The position numbers and the translations under genes were made by a program. Below are positions 17,600-26,755 of a stretch of 64,000 nucleotides of DNA, piece after piece. The notes beneath the pieces were generated by a model, which ran no database searches, was not told where the DNA came from, and saw nothing but the letters and a program-made list of their open reading frames with translations. Origin of the DNA: an uncultured Roseovarius sp. (lineage in GTDB: Bacteria; Pseudomonadota; Alphaproteobacteria; Rhodobacterales; Rhodobacteraceae); contig CANNCP010000012.1 in the NCBI GenBank assembly GCA_947503145.1, positions 1 to 64,000 of the forward strand, given 5' to 3'. Every line of letters starts with the position of its first letter. Position 1 is the stretch's first letter.

Positions 17600-18321
17600 T
17601 ACCGAACGCTCGACAGGAACTTACGCGTGGCCTCGTTCTTGGCATCGCCAAAGATCTGTTCGGGCGGTCCGATTTCGGCCATGACGCCCTGATCAAAGAA
17701 CGCCACGCGATCCGACACGTCGCGTGCGAATCCCATCTCGTGGGTGACGCAGATCATGGTCATGCCGTCATCCGCCAGCAGCTTGAGGGTGTCCAGAACT
17801 TCGCCCACAAGCTGCGGATCAAGCGCCGAAGTGACCTCATCGAACAGCATGTAACCGGGCGACATCGCCAGCGCGCGGGCAATCGCCATACGCTGCTGCT
17901 GGCCACCCGACAGGCGCGAAGGATAGACCGATTTCTTGTCACCAAGACCGACATGATCAAGCTGCTTGACCGCGATTTCTTCGGCCTCTCTCTTGGACAT
18001 GCCCTTGACCTTGCGGGGGGCGAGCGTGACGTTCTCCAGCACCGTGAGATGCGGGAAAGCATTGAACTGCTGGAACACGATGCCGATCTTGCGGCGCAGC
18101 TTGTTCAGGTCGGTGCTGCGTGCGTGCACTTCGACACCTTCGACAAGGATGCGACCGCTGTCGACCGGCTCCAACCCGTTGATGCAGGTCAGCAATGTCG
18201 ATTTACCCGACCCCGAGCCGCCGATGACCGACACCACTTCGCCCTTGGCGACAGTCAGGTCGATACCCTTGAGAACCTTCAGAGACCCAAAGGATTTGTG
18301 GACATTCTCGATCTCAATCAT
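17599..18321 (-). CDS. Polar amino-acid ABC transporter, ATP-binding protein
   Basis: 240 residues with Walker [11 protein letters not shown]-loop [11 protein letters not shown], signature [15 protein letters not shown] and Walker [14 protein letters not shown], typical of the GlnQ/HisP group. It energises uptake through the two permeases encoded just upstream. The ATG at 18321 has GGAAAGAGA before it and overlaps the permease stop by 8 bp; an earlier ATG at 18351 is less likely. The cluster context points to hydroxyproline as substrate. Confidence 0.92.
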   Translation of the reverse strand: MIEIENVHKSFGSLKVLKGIDLTVAKGEVVSVIGGSGSGKSTLLTCINGLEPVDSGRILVEGVEVHARSTDLNKLRRKIGIVFQQFNAFPHLTVLENVTLAPRKVKGMSKREAEEIAVKQLDHVGLGDKKSVYPSRLSGGQQQRMAIARALAMSPGYMLFDEVTSALDPQLVGEVLDTLKLLADDGMTMICVTHEMGFARDVSDRVAFFDQGVMAEIGPPEQIFGDAKNEATRKFLSSVR

Positions 18322-18967
18322 TCTCTTTCCACCTTTTTTCCAGTTGGGCACCCAGTCGCGCGATGGGGAAGCTCAGCACGAAATATATCGCCCCTGCCAC
18401 CAGCAGGATGAACATCGGTTCTTGCAGGCGTGTCACGAGGATCTGACTGGCGCGGAGCAGCTCGATGATGCCGAGCCACAACACCAACGCACTGTCCTTC
18501 ATCACGCCAAGCGTCAGGCCGATCCAGCTGGGTAGTGCCACACGCAGCGCCATCGGAAAGACGACCTGCGTCATGTCCTGTCTCCATGTCAGTCCCAGCG
18601 AGCGCGCCGCGCGGCGTGTCACCGCCGGTACGGCCGCAATCGCGCCGCGCACGATCTCGGTGCAATAGGCCGCAGTATAGAGCGCCAGAACAATACAGGA
18701 CGTCACAAAGGGCGAAATGCCATAACCTGCGATTGCCTGAAACGCGTTGGCCAGGATCAACTGGATCAGCAACGGAACCGACCGGAAGATATCCAGCACA
18801 AACGCCAGCGGCAGGGTCACCCACGGCTTGAACTGCGCGCGGATCACACCGAATGCGAGGCCCATCAGCGTGCCGCCGGTGACCGCAAAGAACGTCACCA
18901 TCAGCGTGACGCCCGCGCCCTTGAGCATGAACATCAGGTCGTTGAGTGTAAGGGAGGTTTCAAACAT
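18314..18967 (-). CDS. Amino-acid ABC transporter permease (HisM/GlnP type)
   Basis: 217 residues, about five membrane helices, with the EAA-loop ([26 protein letters not shown]) that docks on the ATPase. Start ATG at 18967 follows GGGAAGAGA. It forms the membrane channel together with the second permease encoded 12 bp upstream. Substrate is inferred as hydroxyproline from the operon. Confidence 0.9.
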   Translation of the reverse strand: MFETSLTLNDLMFMLKGAGVTLMVTFFAVTGGTLMGLAFGVIRAQFKPWVTLPLAFVLDIFRSVPLLIQLILANAFQAIAGYGISPFVTSCIVLALYTAAYCTEIVRGAIAAVPAVTRRAARSLGLTWRQDMTQVVFPMALRVALPSWIGLTLGVMKDSALVLWLGIIELLRASQILVTRLQEPMFILLVAGAIYFVLSFPIARLGAQLEKRWKEND

Positions 18968-18979
18968 CTATCTCTTCCC

Positions 18980-19645
18980 TCAATACCGGAACAGGCGCCA
19001 GGCGAGCAGCCGGGCCCCCAGCATTACGACCTTGGTGATCAGGTAGTAGATCAACGCCGCCAACGCGAAGAATTCAAAGGTGCGGAAGCTGCGCGCATTC
19101 AGATCCTGTGTCACCCCGGTGAGGTCCGTGGACATGCCCACAGTGACGCCTAGTGACGTCATCAGGATCGCCCAGACCATCTGGTTCATTGTTGGCAGGA
19201 ACGCGATGCGGAACATCTGCGGCATGACAATCAGGCGAAACGCTGTCGCCGGTCCCATGCCCAATGAGCGGCCCGCGCGCAGTTGCGTGCTCGGAATGGC
19301 GCGAAGAGAGCCGCGGAATGTTTCGCATAGATAGCCTGCGTTGTTGAAGGCGATGCCCGCCAGCAACGCAACATAGGGGCTGAGATAGATCCCGAAGGAC
19401 CCGAGCCCGAAATGCGCCATGTAGATCTGGAACAGCGCAGGCGTGTTACGCGCCACTTCGACCCATGCGGTCGCAGGCGCACGCAGCCAGCGCGATTTTG
19501 AATTGCGCATCACTGCCAGAAAGACCGCGATTGTCACGCCGATCAGCATCGACAGGATCGCGATTTGCATCGTGACCAGCGCCCCGTCGAGCATCTGCGG
19601 TAACGCGCGCAAGGCCTGACGCCACTGGAATGTATAGTTGCCCAT
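18980..19645 (-). CDS. Amino-acid ABC transporter permease (HisQ/GlnP type)
   Basis: 221 residues with the conserved family pattern FRGSLRAIPSTQLRAGRSLGMGPATAFRLIVMPQ (EAA-loop region about 115-150) and about five helices. It is separated from the binding-protein gene by a strong hairpin (19673-19698), which would lower expression of the membrane parts relative to the binding protein. Confidence 0.9.
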   Translation of the reverse strand: MGNYTFQWRQALRALPQMLDGALVTMQIAILSMLIGVTIAVFLAVMRNSKSRWLRAPATAWVEVARNTPALFQIYMAHFGLGSFGIYLSPYVALLAGIAFNNAGYLCETFRGSLRAIPSTQLRAGRSLGMGPATAFRLIVMPQMFRIAFLPTMNQMVWAILMTSLGVTVGMSTDLTGVTQDLNARSFRTFEFFALAALIYYLITKVVMLGARLLAWRLFRY

Positions 19646-19672
19646 TGTCCGATCCGTCCAGTTTTGCGGTCG

Positions 19673-19698
19673 GAACGGGGGCCAGAAGGCCCCCGTTC
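19673..19698 (-). terminator. Intercistronic hairpin between binding-protein and permease genes
   Basis: GAACGGGGGCC (19673-19683) pairs with GGCCCCCGTTC (19688-19698) around a four-base loop, directly after the binding-protein stop. Such hairpins stabilise the upstream mRNA or partially terminate, so the periplasmic protein is made in excess. Confidence 0.75.
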
Positions 19699-19722
19699 GA
19701 TACTTGAATCAACCCGTCGCGA

Positions 19723-20532
19723 TCAGCGGTAGGCTTTGTCTATCGTCAGGTCAGGCGCGGGGCCGGACAGCCACTTGGCATAGAGCTCTTCGTAGCGACC
19801 GGTGCGGACCTGCTGGTTGATGAACAAATCGAGATAGTTCAGCAGACCGTATTCCTGCCGCAGCGCGATCAGGCCCACATAGTCGGGCAGATAGGGCGCG
19901 TCGCCGGCGATGGTCAGGCCTTCGTACTTGCCACCGGAGACGATGGACGATGCTACGGTCGAGGTCACGACGGTGGCGTCGATCTGGCCTTGCGCCAGCG
20001 CAAGGAACACGTCTGCCTGGCTCTGATAGGGGCGGAAGCTGCCGCCCTTGTCCCATGCCTTGATATCATCTTCGAGCTGGATGCCCTCATAGGTGCCGGC
20101 AACCGAACCGACGGTGTGCTCTGCCAGCGATTCGTAGGAGTCGATGCCGCTGTCTTCCTTGGTCAGGACGACGTTGGTGAAGGCAAAGTAGGGAATGGTA
20201 AAGCCAGCCGTCCGGGCGCGCTCAAGCGTATCCGAAGTGGATGCGACACCCACATCGACGCGGCCAGACACCAGCGCCGGGATACGGTCGGGGAACGGTG
20301 TTTCGACGATTTCGGCATCGACACCAAGCGCGGCAGCCAGGTCATTGCAGTAATCCACGTCGAACCCGATCGGGTTGTTATCCGCGTCCCGCGATCCCAT
20401 CGGCGGGAAGTCGAGGACAACCGAGCAGCGCAGCTTGCCAGATGCGATGATATCGTCCAGCTTGTCAGCGAGCGCCGGGCCAGCGGCGATGGTGGCGGCA
20501 ATCAGGCCGCCGGCGAAGTGCCTAAATTTCAT
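19723..20532 (-). CDS. Amino-acid ABC transporter substrate-binding protein
   Basis: 269 residues. Signal peptide of about 22 residues ending ...GPALA before DKLDDI; the mature part is a type II periplasmic binding protein of the polar amino-acid family (LRCSVVLDFPPMGSRD, GFDVDYCNDLAAALG, GRVDVGVASTSDTLERARTAGFTIPY). ATG at 20532 has GGGAGA upstream; an earlier ATG at 20571 would mask the signal peptide. It is the first gene of the eight-gene hydroxyproline operon and has the GntR-type palindrome 20621-20633 about 90 bp upstream of its start. Confidence 0.92.
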   Translation of the reverse strand: MKFRHFAGGLIAATIAAGPALADKLDDIIASGKLRCSVVLDFPPMGSRDADNNPIGFDVDYCNDLAAALGVDAEIVETPFPDRIPALVSGRVDVGVASTSDTLERARTAGFTIPYFAFTNVVLTKEDSGIDSYESLAEHTVGSVAGTYEGIQLEDDIKAWDKGGSFRPYQSQADVFLALAQGQIDATVVTSTVASSIVSGGKYEGLTIAGDAPYLPDYVGLIALRQEYGLLNYLDLFINQQVRTGRYEELYAKWLSGPAPDLTIDKAYR

Positions 20533-20620
20533 TAGATATCTCCCAGTTTCTGCGCCCGCCATACTCATCACTCAGGAAACGAGTCGGGGACGGTATGAGG
20601 AAACTACATATTTATCTTGA

Positions 20621-20633
20621 ATACAAGTTGTAT
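20621..20633. promoter_or_regulatory. GntR-type operator, ATACAAGTTGTAT (perfect palindrome)
   Basis: ATACAA-G-TTGTAT is a perfect 13-bp palindrome upstream of the ABC binding-protein gene. Near copies occur at 25597-25615 and 27802-27814, and a half-conserved one at 23655-23667, all before hydroxyproline genes. The likely binder is the FCD-GntR protein encoded at 27880-28596. Confidence 0.7.
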
Positions 20634-20667
20634 GCTTGATTCCATCCAAAAAATCTTAGTCTTCCGG

Positions 20668-21981
20668 TCAGAAGCCAACAATGCGCTCGGGCAGCCAGGT
20701 TGATAGCACCGGGAACAGGACAATCAGAAGCAGCGTAAGGATCTGCAGCCCGATGAACGGCAGAACGCCGCGGCACATCTGGCCATATGTCATGTCCGGC
20801 GGAGCGATGGATTTCAAGTAGAATATCGAAGAGGCCATCGGCGGCGTCAGATACCCGGTCTGGATCACCACCAGCACCATCGTCGCGAACCACACCGGAT
20901 CAATGCCCGAAGAGCGGATAAACGGCGTGAACATGGGCACGACGATCAGAATATTTGCCGTCCAGTCCAGAACGAAACCAAGGACAAAGACCACCAGCAG
21001 GAAAAACACGACCATACCGGTCGTACCGAGCCCCGCTGTTTCGATGAAGCTGCGGATCAGGCGCGCACCGCCATTGGCTGCAAATACGCCCATGAACATC
21101 GTGCCCGCAGCAACGATCAACAAGATCATCGCCGTAATCCGCACCGTGATCGACAGCGATTCCGACAATACCCCAAAGCTGAACCGCCGATTGATGATGC
21201 ATAGCAACAGCGCACCAAGCGCTCCGACTGCCGCCGCTTCGGTCGGGGATGCGATCCCGGCAAGGATCGTGCCCAGAACAGCGAGGATCAGCGCAAACAC
21301 CGGCACTAACGTGACTGCGGTTGCGCGCAGTTTCTCGCCCAGTGGGATTGTCTCTGGCGGTATTTCATTGGGGTCCGGCTGGATCGGATTCAGCATGCCG
21401 TGAATGACGATATAGACCAGAAACAGGGCCACCATGAGCAGACCGGGCAACATCATCCCGGCCAGCAACTTGCCCACCGACATCTGCGCCAGTGATGCAT
21501 ACATCACGGCGATCACCGAGGGCGGGATCGTGGTGCCCAGCGAGCCACCCGCACAGATCGTACCAGCGATGAGGGAATTATTGTAGCGCGCTTTTTGCAT
21601 CGCGGGGATCGCCATCATGCCAATCATCACCTCGACCGCACCGACAACACCGGCTGCAGCAGCAAAGATCGCGCCCATCGCGATCGTGGCGAGCGCGAGG
21701 CCGTTTGGCAGTCGGCCCAGCCACATGTTCATCACCCGAAACAGCCGCTCGGCGATGCCGGAGCGCTCCAGGAGCGCGCCCATCAGGATGAACATCGGCA
21801 CCGCCGACAGGATATAATTGGTCGAGGCCGTGTAGAACGAGCCATATAGCTGATTGAACGCCACATCGCCAAAGGCGACCAACCCGGCCACCGCCGCGAC
21901 GATGGTGAGTGAAAAGGCAACTGGGATGCCCAGCAGGATCAGCGCGAAAAGCGCGGGAAACATCAGTCCGGCGGTCAGCAT
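20668..21981 (-). CDS. dctM: TRAP transporter large permease (DctM)
   Basis: 437 residues, about 12 helices, with the DctM pattern FGDVAFNQLYGSFYTASTNYILSAVPMFILMG and AGGSLGTTIPPSVIAVMYA. It is the sodium-coupled channel of a tripartite uptake system. The ATG at 21981 lies one base after the dctQ stop; a longer frame upstream sits inside dctQ. The C-terminus has the family segment TPPMASSIFYLKSIAP. Substrate is inferred as hydroxyproline or a derived acid. Confidence 0.92.
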   Translation of the reverse strand: MLTAGLMFPALFALILLGIPVAFSLTIVAAVAGLVAFGDVAFNQLYGSFYTASTNYILSAVPMFILMGALLERSGIAERLFRVMNMWLGRLPNGLALATIAMGAIFAAAAGVVGAVEVMIGMMAIPAMQKARYNNSLIAGTICAGGSLGTTIPPSVIAVMYASLAQMSVGKLLAGMMLPGLLMVALFLVYIVIHGMLNPIQPDPNEIPPETIPLGEKLRATAVTLVPVFALILAVLGTILAGIASPTEAAAVGALGALLLCIINRRFSFGVLSESLSITVRITAMILLIVAAGTMFMGVFAANGGARLIRSFIETAGLGTTGMVVFFLLVVFVLGFVLDWTANILIVVPMFTPFIRSSGIDPVWFATMVLVVIQTGYLTPPMASSIFYLKSIAPPDMTYGQMCRGVLPFIGLQILTLLLIVLFPVLSTWLPERIVGF

Positions 21982-21982
21982 A

Positions 21983-22504
21983 TCAGGTCTCGATCTTGAA
22001 TGAATCGTCAGAGCGTGGTGAGAAGAATGCGCGCACCCCTTCAGCCGCGAGCTGTAGCGCCAGCGCCCCGAGGCCAAGCATCAGAGCCGAGTAAAACGGC
22101 CACATCAGTGGAGCCCAAGGGCTTACATGCTCTACTTCTCCGAGCATGAAGGCACGCCATGCGCGTTGCCCTGCAACTGTCGCGAGCCAGCCAAAGATTG
22201 GGCAGAGAATCAAGAGGAACGCCGTCCCGTCGATCGCGCCACGTATTCGGACGGGCAGACGGGCCGACAGAAAATCAATGCGCACATGCGCGTCTTCGCG
22301 CAGTGCCTGTGCTGCACCCAGCACGAACAGGACACCGGTGGTCATATAGGCGATATCGAACGCCCAGAGCGTGGGCGCGCCAAAGATATAGCGCGCCACC
22401 ACTTCGTAGATCATCGAGGCGATCAGGATCAGGACCATCGCCTGCGCGACATATCCCAGAGCCAACGATATTCTGTCAGCCAGTCCCAGAAAAATCCGTT
22501 TCAT
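21983..22504 (-). CDS. dctQ: TRAP transporter small permease (DctQ)
   Basis: 173 residues with four predicted helices and the DctQ hallmark ARYIFGAPTLWAFDIA followed by LREDAHVRIDFL. GGAGG precedes the ATG by about 6 bases. It pairs with the DctM protein encoded immediately downstream. The gene is between dctP and dctM, the common TRAP order. Confidence 0.9.
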   Translation of the reverse strand: MKRIFLGLADRISLALGYVAQAMVLILIASMIYEVVARYIFGAPTLWAFDIAYMTTGVLFVLGAAQALREDAHVRIDFLSARLPVRIRGAIDGTAFLLILCPIFGWLATVAGQRAWRAFMLGEVEHVSPWAPLMWPFYSALMLGLGALALQLAAEGVRAFFSPRSDDSFKIET

Positions 22505-22532
22505 GATCGCCTCCTTTTAGATCGTTTCAGGC

Positions 22533-23594
22533 TCAGTCGCCGTTGCGAACCAGGTAACCGCTCTGTGCGGCCCAGCGATTCTCATAGGTGAGGTATTCCG
22601 CCAGGATCTCTGCCATCTTCGGACGACCGTCGGCCTTCTCGGCTTCGGCCTGCTTCGTGATCCAGTCTACACCTGCCGCTTCCAGTTCGTCCTGGAACGC
22701 ACGGTCGATCTCGATCACTTCGGCCTTGGATGCGCGGAACGTCTCCATTGCCTTCATGTCCTTGTCGTAGAAGTCGATCAGGGATTGATGGGTCGTCAGC
22801 TCAGCCGCTGCTTCCAGCTTGGCTTTGATGGTGTCGTCCAGTGCATCCCATGTTTCCAGCTTCATCACGACTTCCCACACGAAGGTCGGCTGATGCACGC
22901 CGGGGCTGATGATGTACGGCGCCGCCTCGTGGAAGCCTTCGGGCAGGTTGGCCGAGGGCGGAGCCCATTCGATCGCGTCCACGCCCTTGCGCTCCAGCAG
23001 GGTATAGATCTCTCCCGGCGGAACCACGGTCGGTACGGCGCCGAAATAGTCGCGCATCACTTCGGCCCAGGGCCCGGAGGTGCGGTATTTCAGACCTTTG
23101 AGGTCTTCAGCCGAGCGAATCGGCTTGTTCGCGTGCGCCATGATTTCGGATGACCCGATACCGACGATGAGCGATTTGAAGCCTTCTTCGGCGCGCATCG
23201 CCTCCAGATGCTCCTTGCCGCCACCTTTGTACATCCAGGTGTGGTGCGCCTCGGGGCCCATGCCGCCGGGGAAGCCGCAGAAGACCGCGTTCATTACATT
23301 CTGGTTGACGCTGAAACAGGGCGTTGAATGGCCCGCCTCAACGATGCCGTCGCGCACGCCGTCATAGACCTGCAATGCGGGCACGAGAATTCCGGCGCCG
23401 AAAGGCTGGATTTCGACCACGCCATCGGTCAGCAGCTCGACGTTATCGGCAAAACGTTCCAGGAAATTGACGTAGAAGGGCGAACCTTCTGGCACCGATG
23501 TCGGCACCCGCCACGTTACATCCTGTGCGACAGCGCCGGACGCTGCCAGCGACAGGGCGCCTGCAAAAGCCAAACCTTTGAGAGAAAATGTCAT
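22533..23594 (-). CDS. dctP: TRAP transporter substrate-binding protein (DctP)
   Basis: 353 residues. Signal peptide of 23 residues ending SGAVA before QDVTWR. The mature protein has the DctP core: GDGIVEAGHSTPCF-type region, LKGLKYRTSGPWAEVMRDYFGAVPTVVPPGEIYTLLERKGVDAIEW, with the conserved Arg (KYR) that binds carboxylates. A good ribosome site GGAGGAG precedes the ATG. It belongs to the TAXI-unlike, YiaO/TakP-like group that binds 2-oxo acids or amino acids. Substrate uncertain; hydroxyproline inferred from neighbours. Confidence 0.9.
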   Translation of the reverse strand: MTFSLKGLAFAGALSLAASGAVAQDVTWRVPTSVPEGSPFYVNFLERFADNVELLTDGVVEIQPFGAGILVPALQVYDGVRDGIVEAGHSTPCFSVNQNVMNAVFCGFPGGMGPEAHHTWMYKGGGKEHLEAMRAEEGFKSLIVGIGSSEIMAHANKPIRSAEDLKGLKYRTSGPWAEVMRDYFGAVPTVVPPGEIYTLLERKGVDAIEWAPPSANLPEGFHEAAPYIISPGVHQPTFVWEVVMKLETWDALDDTIKAKLEAAAELTTHQSLIDFYDKDMKAMETFRASKAEVIEIDRAFQDELEAAGVDWITKQAEAEKADGRPKMAEILAEYLTYENRWAAQSGYLVRNGD

Positions 23595-23654
23595 TCCAAA
23601 CTCCTCCAGTAACAGAGCCGCAGTCCATCCTCGCCGCGGCTAATGTTGAATAGC

Positions 23655-23667
23655 ATACAACAAGAAT
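23655..23667. promoter_or_regulatory. Half-conserved GntR-type operator before dctP
   Basis: GCATACAA matches the left half of the site at 25597-25615, while the right half (AAGAAT against TTGTAT) has three mismatches. It lies about 60 bp before the dctP start. Confidence 0.4.
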
Positions 23668-23934
23668 TTCTCCAGTCGACAAGAAAAATGCAAAATCTGA
23701 AGTGTGTTTGTACAGTTTTTTTCTCCGATATGCTGCTCCTGCTAGCTGGCCTGCTGGAATTGGCCCCCAAATATTCACCAGCCGGTGCCAAGGGCGGTAG
23801 CCTTGCATGCCAGCCTCGACATGCCGATTCGTCTTCCAAAATTATTGGCGTCTTGCGCTCATCGATAAACCCATGAGGCTGGCGCCTGCGCGGTGCAGAT
23901 ACGCGGGCGGCTGCGGATATTGGCACCGTCCGGG

Positions 23935-23975
23935 CAAAAAAAAATAGCGGCGCGCAAATCATGCGCGCCGCTATT
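23935..23975 (-). terminator. Rho-independent terminator of the semialdehyde dehydrogenase gene
   Basis: AATAGCGGCGCGC (23943-23955) pairs perfectly with GCGCGCCGCTATT (23963-23975) over a seven-base loop. On the minus strand the stem is followed by a run of T (the A-run at 23936-23944). Confidence 0.9.
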
Positions 23976-24004
23976 GTATTCAGTCTCGGTCTGCCTTGGC
24001 CAGG

Positions 24005-25522
24005 TTAGCCGGCTGCCCCCTCGGGCAGCAACGCGGCGGGCATGTTCTGATAGCATACCGGGCGCAGGAAGCGACGGATCGACAAGGTGCCGACGCTGGT
24101 CGCGCCGAAGTTGGTGCTGGCCGGGTATGGCCCGCCATGCACCATCGAATCGGCCACTTCGACCCCTGTGGGGAAGCCGTTGACCAGCAGCCTGCCCGCC
24201 TTGCGTTCCAGAATCGGGCGCAGCGCGCGGGCGGCATCCATGTCGCCATCATCCATCTGCAGCGTCACGGTCAACTGACCCTCAAGCCCACGAGCGATGG
24301 CTTCCACCTCATCCGCCGACGCGGCCCGCACGACAAGGCCGAGCGGACCGAACACCTCTTCATGTAGTGCCGGGTTTGCGAGAAACTCTTGCGCGGTTGT
24401 CTCATAGAGTGCCGGTGAGGCATTGCGCCCGTTCGAATCGGCGACCGTCACCGGGCGCACCGATGCGGTGTTCGCGATCCGGTCGCGTCCCTCACAATAG
24501 GCCTGCGCGATGCCGTCAGTCAGCATGGTCTGCGCCGCCACACCCTTGAGCGCCTCGGCGGTCGCGGTAATGAAACGGTCGGTGTTCTCGCCGTCCTGAA
24601 TCACGGCGATGCCGGGATTGGTACAGAACTGGCCCGCGCCCATCGTCAGTGATCCGGCCCAGCCTTTGCCCATGTCCTCGGCGCGCGTCTTGGCAGCTTC
24701 GGTCAGAACGAACATCGGGTTCACCGAGCCCAGCTCGCCAAAGAACGGGATCGGCTCGGGGCGCTGTGCGCACAGATCGAACAGCGCGCGACCGCCTGCA
24801 AGGCTGCCGGTGAACCCGACGGCCTTGATCAGCGGATGTTGTACCAGTGCCTGACCTACCTTGCGATCACCACCCTGGATCATCGAGAAGACGCCGGCCG
24901 GCATGTCGCAACGCTCCACCGCGGCCTTGATCGCCTCGGTAACTATCTCGCCGGTGCCGGGATGAGCCGAGTGGCCCTTGACCACGACGGGACAGCCCGC
25001 CGCCAGCGCCGCCGCCGTGTCACCACCCGCAACCGAGAAAGCCAACGGAAAGTTGGACGCGCCGAACACTGCGACCGGGCCAATGGGGCGTTGTACCATC
25101 ACCAGCTCGGGACGCGGCGCAGGCGCGCGATCCGGCAGCGCGGCATCGTGGCGACGATCCAGGTAGTCGCCCTTGCGGATATGCGCAGCAAAGAGGCGCA
25201 ATTGGCCCACGGTGCGGCCCCGTTCGCCTTCCAGTCGGGCAGCGGGCAGGCCGGTTTCCTGTGTGCCGATCTCGGTGATGGCCGCGCCGCGCGCGTCGAT
25301 TTCATCCGCGATGGCTTCGAGGAACGCTGCGCGCGTCTCGCGGCTGGTGGCGGCATAGGTGTCGAACGCGCCCTCGGCGGCCTCGACCGCGCGACCTACC
25401 AGATCGGGCGTGCCGACCGAATAATGGTGCGCCGGGCCGGTTGCCGGGGCGGATTCGAACGTATCATCGCCGGCAACCCATGCGCTTGCGATCAGGTGTT
25501 TTCCGTGCGGTTTGAAGCTCAT
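24005..25522 (-). CDS. Aldehyde dehydrogenase, probable 2-oxoglutarate semialdehyde dehydrogenase
   Basis: 505 residues of the NADP-dependent ALDH superfamily. Catalytic Cys300 (GAGQFCTNPG), general base Glu263 (FFGELGS) and Lys182 of the cofactor pocket are present, and FGASNFPLAFSVAGGDTAAALAAG is typical of the type III 2-oxoglutarate semialdehyde group. It would oxidise the semialdehyde made by the deaminase at 26756 to 2-oxoglutarate, the final step of 4-hydroxyproline breakdown. Start ATG at 25522 has AAGGAG about 8 bases upstream. It is divergent from the reductase gene at 25662, with a GntR-type palindrome between them. Confidence 0.9.
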   Translation of the reverse strand: MSFKPHGKHLIASAWVAGDDTFESAPATGPAHHYSVGTPDLVGRAVEAAEGAFDTYAATSRETRAAFLEAIADEIDARGAAITEIGTQETGLPAARLEGERGRTVGQLRLFAAHIRKGDYLDRRHDAALPDRAPAPRPELVMVQRPIGPVAVFGASNFPLAFSVAGGDTAAALAAGCPVVVKGHSAHPGTGEIVTEAIKAAVERCDMPAGVFSMIQGGDRKVGQALVQHPLIKAVGFTGSLAGGRALFDLCAQRPEPIPFFGELGSVNPMFVLTEAAKTRAEDMGKGWAGSLTMGAGQFCTNPGIAVIQDGENTDRFITATAEALKGVAAQTMLTDGIAQAYCEGRDRIANTASVRPVTVADSNGRNASPALYETTAQEFLANPALHEEVFGPLGLVVRAASADEVEAIARGLEGQLTVTLQMDDGDMDAARALRPILERKAGRLLVNGFPTGVEVADSMVHGGPYPASTNFGATSVGTLSIRRFLRPVCYQNMPAALLPEGAAG

Positions 25523-25596
25523 ATATCATCTCCTTGAATTCAGCGAATAGTCCCACGCGACTCAACGGGCCGGGGCTCTTGCATCCATTGCGTTTC

Positions 25597-25615
25597 TGCA
25601 TACAAGATGTATGCA
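25597..25615. promoter_or_regulatory. GntR-type operator between divergent genes
   Basis: TGC-ATACAA-G-ATGTAT-GCA is a 19-bp inverted repeat with one mismatch, between the semialdehyde dehydrogenase and reductase starts. It closely matches 20621-20633, so one regulator could control both divergent genes. Confidence 0.7.
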
Positions 25616-25661
25616 GGATTGCAAGTTTGGCAACCGCAAGAACCGCAAGAAGAGGCATTTC

Positions 25662-26693
25662 ATGACTGAAACCACGCTCACTGTCCAAGAGCTTCAAGCA
25701 CTTGTGACCGAAATTTTTCAACATGGCGGATTATCGCCGCTGCATGCTGGCGCGCTCGCGCGGGTGATCACCGCGGGCGAACGCGATGCCTGCAAATCCC
25801 ACGGCGTCTACCGCATAGAAGGCTGCCTGCGCACCGTCAAGGCCGACAAGGTCGTGCCGGATGCCGAACCAACGCTGACCATCGACGACAGTGCCATTGT
25901 GCGCGTCGACGCGGGCGGCGGCTTCTCTAACGCTGCGTTCGAGATGGGCGTCCCTGCCCTGGCCGAGCGGGCGCAGGCGCTTGGGGTGGCGGCGCTGGTG
26001 ATCAACGATTGTACGCATTTTTCGGCGCTTTGGCCTGAAATCGAGATGCTGACAGACCGTGGGCTGGTCGGGATGGCAATGTGCCCCAGCTATTCCAGCG
26101 TCGCCCCCACAGGTGGCACCAAGGCACTGATGGGCACCAACCCGTTCGCGTTCGGCTGGCCCCGTCCGGGCGGCGACCCTTACGTGTTTGACTTTGCCAC
26201 CAGCGTCGCCGCGCGGGGCGAGATCGAGTTGCATCGCCGCGCCGGTAAATCCCTGCCCGAAGGCTGGGCGGTGGATACCGATGGTAACCCCACCACCGAC
26301 CCCGAGGCCGCACTGGCCGGGGCGATGCTGCCATTCGGCGGGCACAAGGGATCGGCCATCTCGGCGATGATCGAACTGCTCGCCGGGGTGATGATCGGTG
26401 ATCTGACCAGCGAAGAATCGCTTGCGGTGCTCGGCACGACCACGCTGGCACCCCGCCACGGCGAATTGATCCTCGCTTTTGATCCCGCGCGATTTGCTGC
26501 CGGACGTGGTGGCGATCCGATGGCCCGCGCCGAAACCCTGTTCGAGGCGATCCTGGGCCAGGGTGCGCGTCTGCCGTCACAGCGCCGTTTTGTCGCCCGC
26601 GCCAAGGCGCAGGCCGACGGCATCACGCTTAGCGCTGATGAAATGGCGATCCTGAATCGTCTGCAATCGGGCGGGCTGGACGCGGTCGAATAA
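25662..26693 (+). CDS. Ldh/YlbC-family NAD(P)H oxidoreductase, probable delta1-pyrroline-2-carboxylate reductase
   Basis: 343 residues of the malate/L-lactate/ureidoglycolate dehydrogenase-like family, a fold unlike Rossmann dehydrogenases. Typical blocks are RVITAGERDACKSHGVYRI near the N-terminus, INDCTHFSALW with the active-site His, and MGTNPFAFGWPRP. Family members beside hydroxyproline genes reduce delta1-pyrroline-2-carboxylate, the product of 3-hydroxyproline dehydratases, to L-proline. ATG at 25662 follows a purine-rich AAGAAGAGG. It ends at a bidirectional terminator shared with the deaminase gene. Confidence 0.85.
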   Translation: MTETTLTVQELQALVTEIFQHGGLSPLHAGALARVITAGERDACKSHGVYRIEGCLRTVKADKVVPDAEPTLTIDDSAIVRVDAGGGFSNAAFEMGVPALAERAQALGVAALVINDCTHFSALWPEIEMLTDRGLVGMAMCPSYSSVAPTGGTKALMGTNPFAFGWPRPGGDPYVFDFATSVAARGEIELHRRAGKSLPEGWAVDTDGNPTTDPEAALAGAMLPFGGHKGSAISAMIELLAGVMIGDLTSEESLAVLGTTTLAPRHGELILAFDPARFAAGRGGDPMARAETLFEAILGQGARLPSQRRFVARAKAQADGITLSADEMAILNRLQSGGLDAVE

Positions 26694-26700
26694 ACGAAAA

Positions 26701-26726
26701 CCGGCCCTCCTTTGCAGGAGGGCCGG
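26701..26726. terminator. Bidirectional terminator between convergent genes
   Basis: CCGGCCCTCCT pairs with AGGAGGGCCGG over the loop TTGC. It is preceded by an A-run on the plus strand, so the minus-strand copy has a T-tail; the hairpin sits 8 bp after the reductase stop and 30 bp after the deaminase stop. Confidence 0.85.
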
Positions 26727-26755
26727 TCCGGTTTCGTCAGTCGGAAGGCGACCAA

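Larger units (their letters stand above)
23595..24004. other. Intergenic region between dctP and the semialdehyde dehydrogenase gene
   Basis: 410 bases without a gene. The left part is the dctP promoter region and holds a half-conserved GntR site (ATACAACAAGAAT, 23655-23667); the right end is the terminator at 23935-23975. Confidence 0.6.
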